From assembly GCF_000001735.4 (NCBI RefSeq), contig NC_003074.8:22265261-22329260 (forward strand): 64,000 bases of DNA, read 5' to 3'. The stretch is from Arabidopsis thaliana. Lineage: Eukaryota; Streptophyta; Magnoliopsida; Brassicales; Brassicaceae. The position numbers and the translations under genes were made by a program. The notes under the pieces were generated by a model. That model saw only the letters and a list, made by a program, of their open reading frames with translations, did no database searches and was not told where the DNA came from. This document shows positions 47,217 to 58,040 of the stretch, piece after piece (position 1 is the stretch's first letter; each line of letters begins with the position of its first letter).

Positions 47217-48742
47217 TCAGCGTTTTCTATCGGCGCGCCATTTGTATACCGCTTTACCATTTGGATTGAGCAGCTCGTCATCACGCAGCTTCCGTTTGCG
47301 ACCCTTTTTCTGTCCATTAAAAGAGTTTAATCAGAGATGGTCTAGTTGCATACCAAGAAACAGTAATGTGTTCGGGGGACTGATGATAACCTGTAACTCC
47401 TTCTGCATTGACATATCCGTGTATAACTTCTCCAAATCTTTAGCCCTGCTCTTCCGCCCCTCGAGGTCTCTATAGGACCTATCCATTTTCCTGTTTTAAG
47501 AAAATAGAATACAATGACTATTGATTGTCCGTTTGATACCTTTGAAAACATCTAATTCATTTCAGATACATACTTTTTAATATCTTTCGGAATCTCTACT
47601 GTAGAGATATCACTTTTGCTTCTACCTTGTACCTCCAGTTCTCTAGCCTCCTCTCTGATAAAGGAACAACAGAGTTAAAAAAGAAGATTATAAGAAAACA
47701 CAAACAATGTGGTACCGGTAATGTCTTTTAAATGTTAAGGTAAGGAGGATCAAATTTTGCAGTGTCCATATGACACATTCAAAATGAATGAGAAAATCAC
47801 GAAAGCTACACCAAGTAAAGAAAGGACTAAAAGTTGGGATTAACCTGTCTTCTGCATAGTAAACATGTCTACGGCTTGACTGATCCCCAGTACATTGCAG
47901 CGATGCAGTCAGCTTGTCAATTTTCTACAAAAGATAAGAAGGAACAAAGAGAAAAACTGGATAAATATGATCGTAAGCAGAAAGCTCTTGGGGTGTGTAT
48001 GAGGAAAGATAACTTACGTTTTTCTCACTCTGCCATTTTTGGAACACATATCCAATATCTTGAGTCTTCATAATCATAAGCTCTTCCGCAGAGTATTTAT
48101 TTACCTCATCTCTGAAAACAATAACTTTGTCAAAATTTACAAACCAAGAAGAAAACGAGAAACCATGAGAATAGCAAAAGAGATAATAGTGAAAAGCAAA
48201 AAGAAGAAAACGAAGAGTTTCGATATGCTTACTTTGGTCTATGACGTCCATCAACTGTTTTACTATTAATCATCTTAAAGTTGAATTCATCTGGATTCTT
48301 GAATGCAGCCTTCTGCCTAAGTATCTGCAGTAAAGTAAAACGGTGTAAGAGAAACTGAACTCCCAACGATTTAGTTTCTTAGCTATCTCACAGATATCAT
48401 CAATCAATCCCGTAAACTAACAAATGTCTACTTGAAAGACTTTATTAACATAATCTCGACAGTATAATCATAGGAGAGATGGAATTGAAAACAGAGAGTG
48501 TAATAGTTACCTTTAAAGTTTCCTGCTTTTTGTGATAAGCATTAGCTCGGATAATATAATCCTTATGCTTCTCGAGGATGCCAAACCTCTTCCTCGCTTC
48601 CCTGATGATACGTTTAAAAATCCAAACTTTAAGAAGAGAAACGAAGAAAAGAACAAAAAGGACACCTGAGAGCAATAATAGCTTACGGTTGAGATCGCTC
48701 CTTATGAGCAGGCCGTGGAATAGCATTACGCAGCGACGACAT
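47217..48742 (-). CDS. EDA14: UTP11-like U3 snoRNP protein
   Basis: Component of the small-subunit processome (UTP11 family) acting in nucleolar 18S rRNA maturation; the Arabidopsis locus is EMBRYO SAC DEVELOPMENT ARREST 14. The eight coding exons are 48742-48687, 48601-48511, 48324-48233, 48111-48018, 47924-47845, 47654-47574, 47490-47391 and 47309-47217, giving 228 residues. The start MSSLRNAIPRPAHKERSQPE is the conserved family N-terminus. FGILEKHKDYIIRANAYHKK, KNPDEFNFKMINSKTVDGRH and the Lys/Arg-rich KKGRKRKLRDDE are also characteristic. The protein is strongly basic with coiled-coil-like helices and no membrane segment. A telo-box (TTAGGGTTT) at 49111-49119 upstream is typical of ribosome-biogenesis genes. 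Confidence 0.95.
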
Positions 48743-49739
48743 GTTGGATTTGCTCTTGACGCTGCAATTTCAGTCACAAAACTGTTTAGAATTAAGAGAG
48801 CTTAAAGATGATCTTAAGCTACTCGAGCTCATCAACTTAACGAATTGAAACTGAAACCCTAATCTGAAGTATGAATCTAATCCAACAATGCAACATTCTC
48901 AAGTCTAAACCTAACTATGCATTCGAACAGACGAAACGAAAGAAAAAAAGAAGCCAAAGATTCTCACGTGAAATACAGGGGAACCCTAGAAATTAGACGA
49001 CGCCGAGAAGAAAGGTGAAAAGTAGAAGTCGCCGGGAACACAACAAATTTCACCGATGACCTGAAACTTGGTTTCTGGAAAGGAGTAGAGAAGTCGGCGA
49101 GAAGAAGAGTTTAGGGTTTTTTGGGGATAAAGAAAACTCAAACCGAACCTTCTAGCTGAGACTAAGGGTTTAGTGGATACGTCGCAATTACTCATTTACC
49201 CTTTTTATCGTTTTAGTTGCTTTACTTGCAAATTATAGTTTCCACACATAAAATGTCTTAACGTCTTTAGATGAAAATTTCGTAATTAACTTTCCAAATG
49301 TGATGAGCATTGCACATCTACCGTTCCAAATTTCAATGTATCTTTGTACAATTTATTATTTGTTTGGGGTGTTTCATAAAGAGTGCCAAAATTTGGGGTA
49401 GAAATTATAAAACTAACGAAACAATGCATTGCTTTAACTTGACAAACGCACAGATACAGAGAGACAGAAGATATCAAAAAGCTCCAAACGCTTAAAACGT
49501 GATCAACAAAGCAACAAAAGTAAACTACGATTATGAAAAAGGTCGAGACTTTACATGATCTTTATCTGTCTCTCTATGTAATTGTGCATCTCTACATGAA
49601 ACCCACAAGATAAATGCCTAAGCAAAGAATAATTGTTCTTTTTGTTTCTTTGTAGTTCTCATCTGCCGTGCAGATTTAGAGTATTGAAGATTGAAGAATG
49701 CAGGTTCATTGAAGCTTAGTGATGACCATCATTTGGAAG
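48743..49739. other. EDA14 promoter and FKBP20-2 3' flank
   Basis: Upstream of EDA14 are a leader with AACCCTA-type sequence and a telo-box read on the minus strand (49111-49119). From 49200 on is AT-rich DNA leading to the FKBP20-2 3' UTR. No other gene. Confidence 0.6.
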
Positions 49740-51273
49740 TTAACTGCATGTGACATCTGAGTAGAAACCTATTATAGTCCTCCTCTCACAATTCTGGATA
49801 CTGAGCAACTCCACGTCGAAAACTTCAAATTGCTTCGAGCTGAAGAAGGTCGAAGGTCCCACCTGGTTAGAGCCCAATGAACTTTGTTTTGTCAAAAATA
49901 TGATCGAACCAAAGTGAAGACAGTTTTTACACAGTACAAGTCTAATCTACATTGGTTTAGATATGTCCCTAAACGAGCATGCTCAAGCTAGTAATTCCAT
50001 TTGAAACATTGTTGATAGAGGGATGGTATATTCAACGGAATGGCTCAGCAAAAGTTTACCACTAGTCAGGTTTACAGTTCAGACAAGTGTATACTTGTAA
50101 GGAACAAGTAAGAACACTAACCGGAGGTCCCAATTCTGGAGGGATTATAATCCTTCTTCGCCCACCGGGCTTCATGTCACGAATTCCCATTTCAAATCCT
50201 GCATCATCATTATCCATATAGTATTAAAAATCTTCAATATGTGTTTCCTGTCAAAGAAGATTCTTCATTAACATCCTACTACTAAAGAGCCAAGTTAATG
50301 TCTTCTACTTGCCTGGAACAAGTGCATTGGTTCCCATGCGGATTCTAGCAGGAGAACCTTGTATGTAAGTACTATCTATTCGCCTTCCAGACTCATTGTA
50401 GCCAATGTAGTGAAAAGTCACCTGTCAAAATAACCATAAAACTCAATGATATCTTCAATTCTATATATCCAAGTAAAGAGCATACCAATTCCATAAATGA
50501 TCTAACTTCAGATCCTAAGTTTAACTAATCTAACATAGAGGAAGTAGTACCTGCTGACCATCTTTTGGGAAATCACCTTGACCAACATTGAAATCCCGAT
50601 ATATGAGGCCAGAATCAGCCTTGATGTAATTATCAGAAGCTAATACCTTAACCTCAAAACCTGCACTATATCAGCAAAAACATAAACACAAACAAAAGGA
50701 CAATAAGTTCTCATATTCTTCTTCCACTCAAGAATGAATAATACTCAAAGAAACAGTGAATAAAAGCTTAAACCTTCTCTAACAAAGTTAGGAAACTCGT
50801 CAGGAGCATTGTTCTCTCTCTGTATCCTCTTGTTCTGTTCTAGTAACCGTCTCTCATCATAAGGACTCTTTGATTTAGTCTTCGCAGATGAAGACAACGC
50901 TGGTAACAACAAACACGGCGAAGCAACTAAAACATAAACAAGACTTCTCCGACTCAAGCTGCAATTAAAAGACCAAGCTTTATCTCCAGAATCAAACCAA
51001 AAAAAGGAAAAAAAATTATCTCTCAAGATTGCAAATTTTACCATTGGTCTTTTGGTTCTTCACTCAATGAACAACATACCGAGCGATTGCTCCGAGATAA
51101 TGACAGTTTTGTTTCACCTATAAGATTTTATGGAACAGTTTTGGTCACTTAACTAGTCTTATGGAACCAGCTTACTGAATCGTAAGATCAATAAGAGTTT
51201 TGAGAGATAGAGGGAAGAACTCACAGAGAAATGTAAGTCTTGGAGAGAGAGGAGTTGATAGAATCGTCACCAT
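49740..51273 (-). CDS. FKBP20-2: Chloroplast lumenal FKBP-type peptidyl-prolyl isomerase FKBP20-2
   Basis: Thylakoid-lumen immunophilin linked in Arabidopsis to photosystem II supercomplex accumulation. The seven coding exons are 51273-51225, 51117-51042, 50958-50774, 50660-50551, 50421-50313, 50198-50122 and 49862-49740, giving 242 residues. A Ser-rich chloroplast transit region (MVTILSTPLSPRLTFLCETK) precedes a twin-arginine lumenal signal (LSRRSLVYVLVASPCLLLPA, RR at 45-46). The FKBP domain then runs from about residue 115 (GLIYRDFNVGQG; VTFHYIGYNESG; ALVPGFEMGIRDMKPGG) to FEVFDVELLSIQN. A C-terminal tail with two Cys (NCERRT, DVTCS) fits the redox-regulated disulfide described for this protein. 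The exon 2 end (CAATG|GTAAAA) was chosen because it alone restores the frame. Intron 5 is GC-AG. Confidence 0.94.
50199..50312 (-). other. GC-AG intron of FKBP20-2
   Basis: On the minus strand exon 5 ends CCAG and the intron opens GCAAGT, closing with GATGCAG before GATTTGAAATGG. Splicing gives ALVPGFEMG, the conserved FKBP motif; no alternative GT donor fits. Confidence 0.92.
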
Positions 51274-51652
51274 TGCTTCTCCCTCCGGCGATTCCTGCAA
51301 AAATCCAATGTTTATCCTAAAGTTTAATTTTGTAGATAAATTACATTTTACACCATCCATTTTCAGTTTATTATAATTTGGACCCACAATTCCTTTTGTT
51401 ACCAATTTATCCGTGTGGTCATTGGTCAAACAAAGTTGACGAAAACTTTACTTGTGGTCTTGTGGACTCTTAACCAACTTGGTATTTTTGGACAATGACT
51501 CCGAGCAAAATTTAATAAGGTTAAAAGTTCATTTTTATTCAACAATATAAACTTCAAACAAAGAGAGTGACAACCAGATTCTCATCAACAATGCCGATGA
51601 ATTAAAATTACAATATTAATACAAGTAATGAGGCAATAAATGGTGGTGAGTG
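51274..51652. other. FKBP20-2 promoter / DUF761 gene 3' UTR
   Basis: 379 bp. The FKBP20-2 leader and promoter must fit here, next to the 3' UTR of the upstream minus-strand gene. No other feature seen. Confidence 0.55.
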
Positions 51653-53884
51653 TCATCTGAATTGGCTGTTTCTGAAAATACCAGTGCCTCCTCCTCTAGG
51701 TTGTTCACCGGATATGAGTTTCTGCAACCTAATTTGTTCTCGGAATTTGGCTATGAACTCACCGGCTTTTCTATCAACCTCATTATGATCATGGCTTGCA
51801 TTGCTTTGGCTTTCCCAAGCAGCTTCTTCCTCCTCTTCGAAAGTTACTTCAGGTTGCTGCTCGGCCTGGGGCTCTTCCATAGCAACCTCTTCTGGCTCGG
51901 ATTTAGCGCGAGTTTCTGAACTTTTCTCCTGGTGTAGTACAATCGATAGTTCTTCTTGTCGTGGTCTTCTCGATTTCGTTCTTCCTCGGCTTTCTACTTT
52001 AGCTTCTGCCCGATCCTCAGATGAATCTCCATCTGTCTTTACATCTTTCCCATGACGATCAGATCTTATGGTCCTCACGGACTTTCCTCTCAGTGATACA
52101 TTACTGGAAGCTCTCCAAGAACGTGGTTCAATTCTTGGACCGTCTAATTTCATTTCCTTGTCTTTACCAGGAAGGTCCTTTTTCCTGGACTTATCCGAAT
52201 CCACAGTGTCATCCTCTAATTTTCTGGTGACAACATCCTTCTCCGGCAAAGTGTCACGTCCCCCTCGTGAAGAACGCATGGCGCGCCTTGAAGCTTTAGC
52301 ATTTGTTGGTTGGAACACTACATCAAGAGCAGGAAAAGATTCACTGACCTTCTCATCTTTTGCAGAATCTTCTGCTGTTAGCTCCAAAGAGTCGTGACTC
52401 CTTCCCTTTTTGACCCTCAGATTGTTATGGTCAGCTTCCACTCCTTTCCTGATATTTTCTTCAAGCAAATGACAATTACTCTTTTGCTGAAGATCTTGTC
52501 TTCTAGTTGTGGAGTCATCAGCACCACCAACGGGAGATGAGATAGACTCAGGAGGATAGGATCTGCGAGACTTGTTCCCTCTCCGGGAACTTTCAGCTGC
52601 CAAATTAAGTGATTTAGATCCCCGTTCCTTCTTACTGAAGAATTCTGCTTTTCTGCCTCTGACTTTACTCCCCTCCAACTCATTTTCAAACCCCCGCCTT
52701 ACATCTTCCTCTAACAAGGAACCATCACTATAATGCCGAGAATGTGACGCACGCCTGGGAGTATCATCGGTTACTAATTCTGGCGAACGTCTGCGAGTAT
52801 CATTGGGCACTAATTCTGGCGATGGTGGAGATGGAGACAGTGAAGGTGATGGGGGCAAGGATGGCGAACTAGACCGTGATGAACTCTGGCGACTCTTCTC
52901 CTTGACCAACTCTTCCACATTTGAGTTTAGTGACTCTGCGGAAACAGATCGAGAAGGAGAGAATCTGTTCTGATTCTGGGATGCATAACTAGTTTGAGAT
53001 GAAGAAGAACCAGTAGACCGAGAAGATATCGATTTAAGGGTTTCATCCACAGATATAGGCTGGAAATTTGAAGGATAGTTGTCACCGATTCCCATCATTT
53101 CAGGTCTAGCTTGCCATGGAACAGGTGAAGCCGGAGCAGCCAAGACCTCATCAAAAAAATTATCAGCCAATAATGACTCAGCTTCCGCATTAACAGCTCC
53201 ATCACAGCTATCAGCAAAAGATTTGTCTTGAAGAGCAGCATTATCTCTCAAAGATGACCTTAACCTCCTAATAGGCAAGCCTAATGGCTGATGCACAACG
53301 TGACCATCAAGACCATAAGCAGGTCGAGCAACCACAACCTTAGACTTACCCTGGAAATACTGCGAATTCCAAGCTCGGACTTCATTAGTTTCACCAAATT
53401 CAGACGATTCTTCCAATTCGCCGCTTTCAACAACAAAAGACTCAGATTTCCCAACCACAGAAGCTCGAGCACTCACACTCTCATCACTCCTCACATCAAC
53501 AAACTCACAAGAATTATCATCAAACTCTTCGTCAAAAACAGAAGAAACCTGGAAGATTCTAGATACATAAGACAAAGAAGACTCATCTACACGAGTCATC
53601 CTTAAATCAACAGCGGATTCAACATTCCTACGGCTAAACAAACCATAAGCAACAGCAATGCCGACGAATAGGAGATGAATCAGTTCCCAGAACTTAGTGA
53701 GCACAGTCTCACCGACGAAATCAGGAGCTTGAGAAGGGAACAACGGCAAGGCGAGGAGAAAAAGAGCGAATAGAACAGACTTACAGAAAAATCCTCCTCC
53801 TCCTATGGATTTATACCGAGGCTGTGGCGGTACAACGACATTCGGCGGAGAGCGGCGCTTGGTGTAGGGATTTGGAGACGCCAT
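51653..53884 (-). CDS. DUF761 membrane-associated protein, single exon
   Basis: Uninterrupted 743-codon reading frame. The N-terminus MASPNPYTKRRSPPNVVVPP is followed by two hydrophobic segments (FFCKSVLFALFLLALPLF, residues about 32-49, and FWELIHLLFVGIAVAYGLF, about 65-83), then a long Ser/Arg/Glu-rich disordered region with a small internal repeat (RRSPELVPNDT/RRSPELVTDDT type). The C-terminus carries the DUF761 motif DRKAGEFIAKFREQIRLQK. Such proteins are a poorly characterised plant family, related to the 'cotton fibre expressed' proteins. Function unknown; membrane attachment is inferred. Acidic and basic blocks alternate (RSDRHGKDVKTDGDSSEDRA). The length and codon pattern leave no doubt that it is coding. 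Confidence 0.93.
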   Translation of the reverse strand: MASPNPYTKRRSPPNVVVPPQPRYKSIGGGGFFCKSVLFALFLLALPLFPSQAPDFVGETVLTKFWELIHLLFVGIAVAYGLFSRRNVESAVDLRMTRVDESSLSYVSRIFQVSSVFDEEFDDNSCEFVDVRSDESVSARASVVGKSESFVVESGELEESSEFGETNEVRAWNSQYFQGKSKVVVARPAYGLDGHVVHQPLGLPIRRLRSSLRDNAALQDKSFADSCDGAVNAEAESLLADNFFDEVLAAPASPVPWQARPEMMGIGDNYPSNFQPISVDETLKSISSRSTGSSSSQTSYASQNQNRFSPSRSVSAESLNSNVEELVKEKSRQSSSRSSSPSLPPSPSLSPSPPSPELVPNDTRRRSPELVTDDTPRRASHSRHYSDGSLLEEDVRRGFENELEGSKVRGRKAEFFSKKERGSKSLNLAAESSRRGNKSRRSYPPESISSPVGGADDSTTRRQDLQQKSNCHLLEENIRKGVEADHNNLRVKKGRSHDSLELTAEDSAKDEKVSESFPALDVVFQPTNAKASRRAMRSSRGGRDTLPEKDVVTRKLEDDTVDSDKSRKKDLPGKDKEMKLDGPRIEPRSWRASSNVSLRGKSVRTIRSDRHGKDVKTDGDSSEDRAEAKVESRGRTKSRRPRQEELSIVLHQEKSSETRAKSEPEEVAMEEPQAEQQPEVTFEEEEEAAWESQSNASHDHNEVDRKAGEFIAKFREQIRLQKLISGEQPRGGGTGIFRNSQFR

Positions 53885-55527
53885 TGGTGATGATGAGAGA
53901 CTCCAATTCGAGATCTCGAGTGTGAAATTGGATAATTAGGGATTTGAGAGGATTCGTTGGGTATGTGAAGGGAAGAAAGAAGACTTCGAAGCGACGTAAA
54001 AGACAGATCTAACCATTGAGAGAGAAAGAGTGAGAATGGAAACTATCTGCAGCAGCAGACCACCACCATAAAGCAAAAAGACGAAGCCGCTCACAAAGAC
54101 CGTTGCCGAGATTTACGGAATTGACCTTGGCATTATTCAATCCAGAATTATACGACGTCGTATCGTTTGACCCCTTCCTAAACGCCGTCGTATCAGTTCT
54201 AGACGTTTAGGCTGTCCATTGTTCCTGCCTCCTGGGTTTTGAATAAAAAATTGTGTTAATAAAATTTGGTTAGAACATCTCTAAAATTTTCGATCTATTT
54301 GAAATCGAATCTCCAACTTGCAAGCTTCAGAGATTTTTTAGCTATGGGACCACTAGCCACATGATGCACTAATCCTACTTCACAAGTTTGAGACAGTGCT
54401 ATTTTGTAATCGCTTCAACATAAGAATCATTGCATCAACATTTCATTTTTTCCAAAAATTTGAAGTAACGGTTGGTAATTGGTATGACGCTTTCATGGTT
54501 TCACCACACTTTATATAGTATTAATTTTACCTTGTAGTATTAATATTTAATAAAATAATATATTAAAAAAAATCCAGTTCGATTTGGTAGAAACTAATTT
54601 GGTTGTGATTAAGTTTGATTGGTATGGAGCGTATAGAACCAACCAGGGCTTATATACAAATTGGTTAACGCTCATTTTGATTTAACTGTCCACCTAAAGC
54701 CTATACTCGATAGCCACATGTGGGAAGTGGCATGCCTTCAAAGGCCCATTTATTAGTTTCTGTATAATTTTCTCTATTTTTGCCTCTGCCAAAAATTGAA
54801 ACACCGAGAGATATCTTGGTCGTACCTCTCATTTTCTCTTTCTCTGTCGGTTGAGATCTTTTGACATAAGGGAAGAAAAAAATATCGTATCTTCAGTGTT
54901 CTGCAAGAGATTCTAATGGTCTGACTTCGTCTATGTGGACCCAAATATCTCCATATACATACCAAATGCTATGTTATGTCACGTACATGTCTCGATATTC
55001 GTATTGGCTAACATTTACTTATTACATATGCAAACAACACACGCTTGCTCCATCAATCATAACACCTTTCATTGCTTCTTTTTACTTTATACTTCTAACT
55101 AATCTTCTACTGTAATTAATAATCATCTTTACAAATCCCTTTCTTAAGTTCCAAGCAAAAGAAAGAAAACCCCAATTAAACAATTACAACTTTAATAAAT
55201 GACGCTCTTGAAAATTAGTTTATGCACCATTCGTTATTATGATTCGATGGCCTTAAAATAGAACTCTGGATTTGGTGAAAAACAGATATGATGTAATCAA
55301 AATATATAACAATAAAGAATGATAGAACCTCTTATCTTTCCCCAAACTAATAATTGGACAATAATATTAGTAGATTTTCCATTATCCAGAATTCAGCTAT
55401 AAATAGAAACTGAATAAAACAAAGGAAAGAAGAGCATGGGACCAACTCTTGAAAAGAACTTCCAAGTCCGTTCAACAATATAATAAAAACAAATCACCAA
55501 ACCTATTATCTTTAGACTAATTAAACT
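53885..55527. other. DUF761 gene promoter and HAT3 3' flank
   Basis: The 5' leader of the DUF761 gene reaches about 54100. Inverted-looking ACGTCGTA/ACGCCGTCGTATC motifs occur at 54150-54195 (TACGACGTCGTATCG contains a palindrome). The remainder is AT-rich with the HAT3 3' UTR at the right. No gene. Confidence 0.55.
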
Positions 55528-57110
55528 CTAATGAGAACCAGCAGCAGGTCGTTGCCGTAGAGGCATGGCAGCCCACGGACTCATCGGACCCATCGGAGAC
55601 GATGAATTCATCACAGGAGGAGCCACCGATGACGAAGATGACGTAACAGCGACTCGCTCGCAAGAAGGACACATTGTGAGAGTAGTGGGAGGTTTCATGT
55701 GCATGTATAAGTGTGGAGAAAGCTTTAAAGCCCTAAGCTCACTCACTTCCTTTTGCAATCTCCGATTCTCATCCGTTAGATTCTCGCAACATCTCTTAAG
55801 ATATTCACAGTCTACTTCCGTTTGCTTCAGCTTCGTCCTATAAACACACACACAAACAGTCCAAAACATTAAAATCCGATATCCGGTTTAACTATCCGGG
55901 AAAGAGAAAACCCGAAGTACATTTGTTTCTTGTATTCGAAACTGGCGGTTATTGTTCTTGAACCGGAAAACTGAAAACACTTTAACCAAAATTTGACTCA
56001 AAAACAACATTGGCGGTTTTAATTCTTAAACCGGGAAAACTGAATAGCTTAAACCAAACCTCCTAATTTAAGACATGAGAGACCCATTAAAATCCTTTAG
56101 GATAATCTTATGGGTCATAAAATGGACCATTACACATATCACCATCATAGCAATAACTACTAATGTTTTATTTGTTGGACTATATAAAATTTACGAAAGT
56201 AACCCCTTAAAATAGAATAAAAATTTCTACCTTGCCCTTCGGTTTTGGAACCACACTTCAACTTGTCTCGTCCTCAGATTCAATTGCTTAGCCAAAGCCA
56301 TCTTTTGCTTCTGCATCCAACAACAACAAAAAAAGTCAATGAAAAACATATAAAAAGTCAACCTATTGAAGAAAACTACGGAAATGCCACTGACCGGATT
56401 GAGTGTACTATGTTCTTTAAAAGTTTCTTCAAGAACCAAAGCTTGTTCTTTAGACAATCGGAGTTTCTTCCTCGAACTGTCATCTCCGTTCCCGCTACCG
56501 TCTTCATCGTCGCTACCACCGCCGAGCGAGCAAGAAGCTCTCTCAATCTCATTATCTTCTACTCTACCTCCTCCAACTGCACCTGCCGCAGCCATTAGCT
56601 CTCGCTCGCTCTTCTTCCCGCTCATCACGCTTGAGACGGTGCTGTTCGGAGACGAAACTCCGGCGCCTTCATCCTCCACGTCAACCACCACCGTCGATGG
56701 AGCTCTGTTCACGTCTATTCCCCGGAGAAACGATCTCATGTCCGAGTTTCTCTCTGCACGTTACGTTAATCACGCCAAATGATTAAAAATCACAAACATA
56801 TCAAGAAAATTTTATCTATTATAGGATAAAGTGTAATAAAAAGATCGGATCTAAAACAAAGAAACCTATAATCTTAGACATGAATCTGGATTAGTAAAAG
56901 GAGGTAAATACCTGATGACTGAAACATGTTAATCCAAGTGTTCTGAATCTTTTGAGGATGGTTATAATTGCTCTGCTGCATATGCTGCATGTGTGATGAA
57001 GATGCATAAGAAGCCAGAGGCATTGGATTTAACCTCGAAGACGGGTCCTTTTGATTAAAACCTAAACTCAAGCTCAAACTTAGCCCCAATCCATCATCTC
57101 TTTCACTCAT
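55528..57110 (-). CDS. HAT3: HD-Zip class II transcription factor HAT3
   Basis: Nuclear repressor of the shade-responsive HD-Zip II group; in Arabidopsis HAT3 works with ATHB4 in leaf polarity and shade growth. Exons are 57110-56912, 56753-56395, 56310-56231 and 55837-55528, giving 315 residues. The N-terminus has an EAR-type LxLxL motif ([11 protein letters not shown]). The homeodomain starts about residue 161 ([20 protein letters not shown]) with recognition helix [12 protein letters not shown] (W206-R211). The leucine zipper follows at once ([20 protein letters not shown]), and the class II CPSCE motif lies in the tail ([11 protein letters not shown]). The start gives [11 protein letters not shown]. 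The gene is followed upstream by an unusually long gene-free interval. Confidence 0.97.
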
Positions 57111-57430
57111 TTTTCTCAACCCCAGAAAGAAGAAAGAAGAATTCTGTCTGGGTGCTCAAGATTTTTAAGCGAGGAAATGAATAAATGACTCTTTCTCTCT
57201 CTCTTTCTTAAAGATGTTGTGCCACTGCCTCTACACTTGTGCAGCAGTACAGTTTCAAAAGATATGGCTTATATTTATTTATATATGCAAAAGAGTTTTT
57301 TCAGACAAAGAGATATGGGGTTGTGGGGAGGCTTAGGGTTTCAATGATGACTTGTGTCAGAGAGACCTCTGTTACCTCAATGATGATATATACTGCATAA
57401 AAACCTGCTTCCTTCTCTCTTTATTTTAAC

Positions 57431-57497
57431 TTAACCATGGTTAAAATTAAAACCAGGAGTTATTACTTTCACCTCACATCCCTTTTCAACCATGGTT
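57431..57497. promoter_or_regulatory. Paired palindromes with GT-box half-sites
   Basis: TTAACCATGGTTAA (57431-57444, perfect 14-bp palindrome) and AACCATGGTT (57488-57497) lie 57 bp apart upstream of HAT3. Each half is or nearly is GGTTAA, the GT-1 box core. The binding role is inferred. Confidence 0.5.
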
Positions 57498-57886
57498 AAT
57501 TGATTTATTATAAGAAAAAAAAAAGTCCAAGTCTCTTGTTCTTTCTCTATCATTTTCCGTTTGGTATATTGTAAGTTGTCACTATTCTTAATTACAAAAT
57601 AACCTATGAGCGTTTTTCAAATATTATATTAGATTCTTATACATATGATAAACTCATTCACCCAAATCCATTCATGTGAGGTTTTACTAAATATAGATAA
57701 AAGCTGAGTTTCTACTTTAAAAGATACTAAAGATTAGTAGTTGACAATATAATTGAGTAGAGATTTTGTGTACCCGAGTTTCAAAGTAAAGAAAATGTAA
57801 AAGAAGCTCTTTTTCAAAAACACACAAACAAGCATAATTGGCTTTTTGTAATGTGGCTTTCATTACGAAAGCGGCTTTCTCGCTCG

Positions 57887-57899
57887 TTGACCGTTGACT
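57887..57899 (+). promoter_or_regulatory. Tandem W-box motifs
   Basis: TTGACC and TTGACT begin 7 bp apart (57887 and 57894), about 780 bp upstream of the HAT3 start. Paired TTGAC[C/T] is the known WRKY-binding arrangement; occupancy is not shown. Confidence 0.5.
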
Positions 57900-57995
57900 G
57901 ATTGAGAGGATTAAAAAAGCAGCGACCAGACGGTAAAATCCACGCGCTCGTGAGGGTGATCAAATAATGATATCATATCATAATAATTAATAAAT

Positions 57996-58040
57996 CATCA
58001 TCATCATCAGTATCATTATGAACATCATCATCATATCATG
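57996..58040. repeat. Imperfect ATC/CAT trinucleotide repeat
   Basis: ATCATCATCATCATC and further ATC units with interruptions (ATCATTATGAACATCATCATC). Simple sequence, likely length-polymorphic. Confidence 0.8.

Noticed and set aside
50745..51044. ORF starting MVKFAILRDN as the FKBP20-2 N-terminus
   Set aside because: That ATG lies at the exon 2/intron 2 border; the true start at 51273 gives a transit peptide and a twin-arginine signal and the known length.
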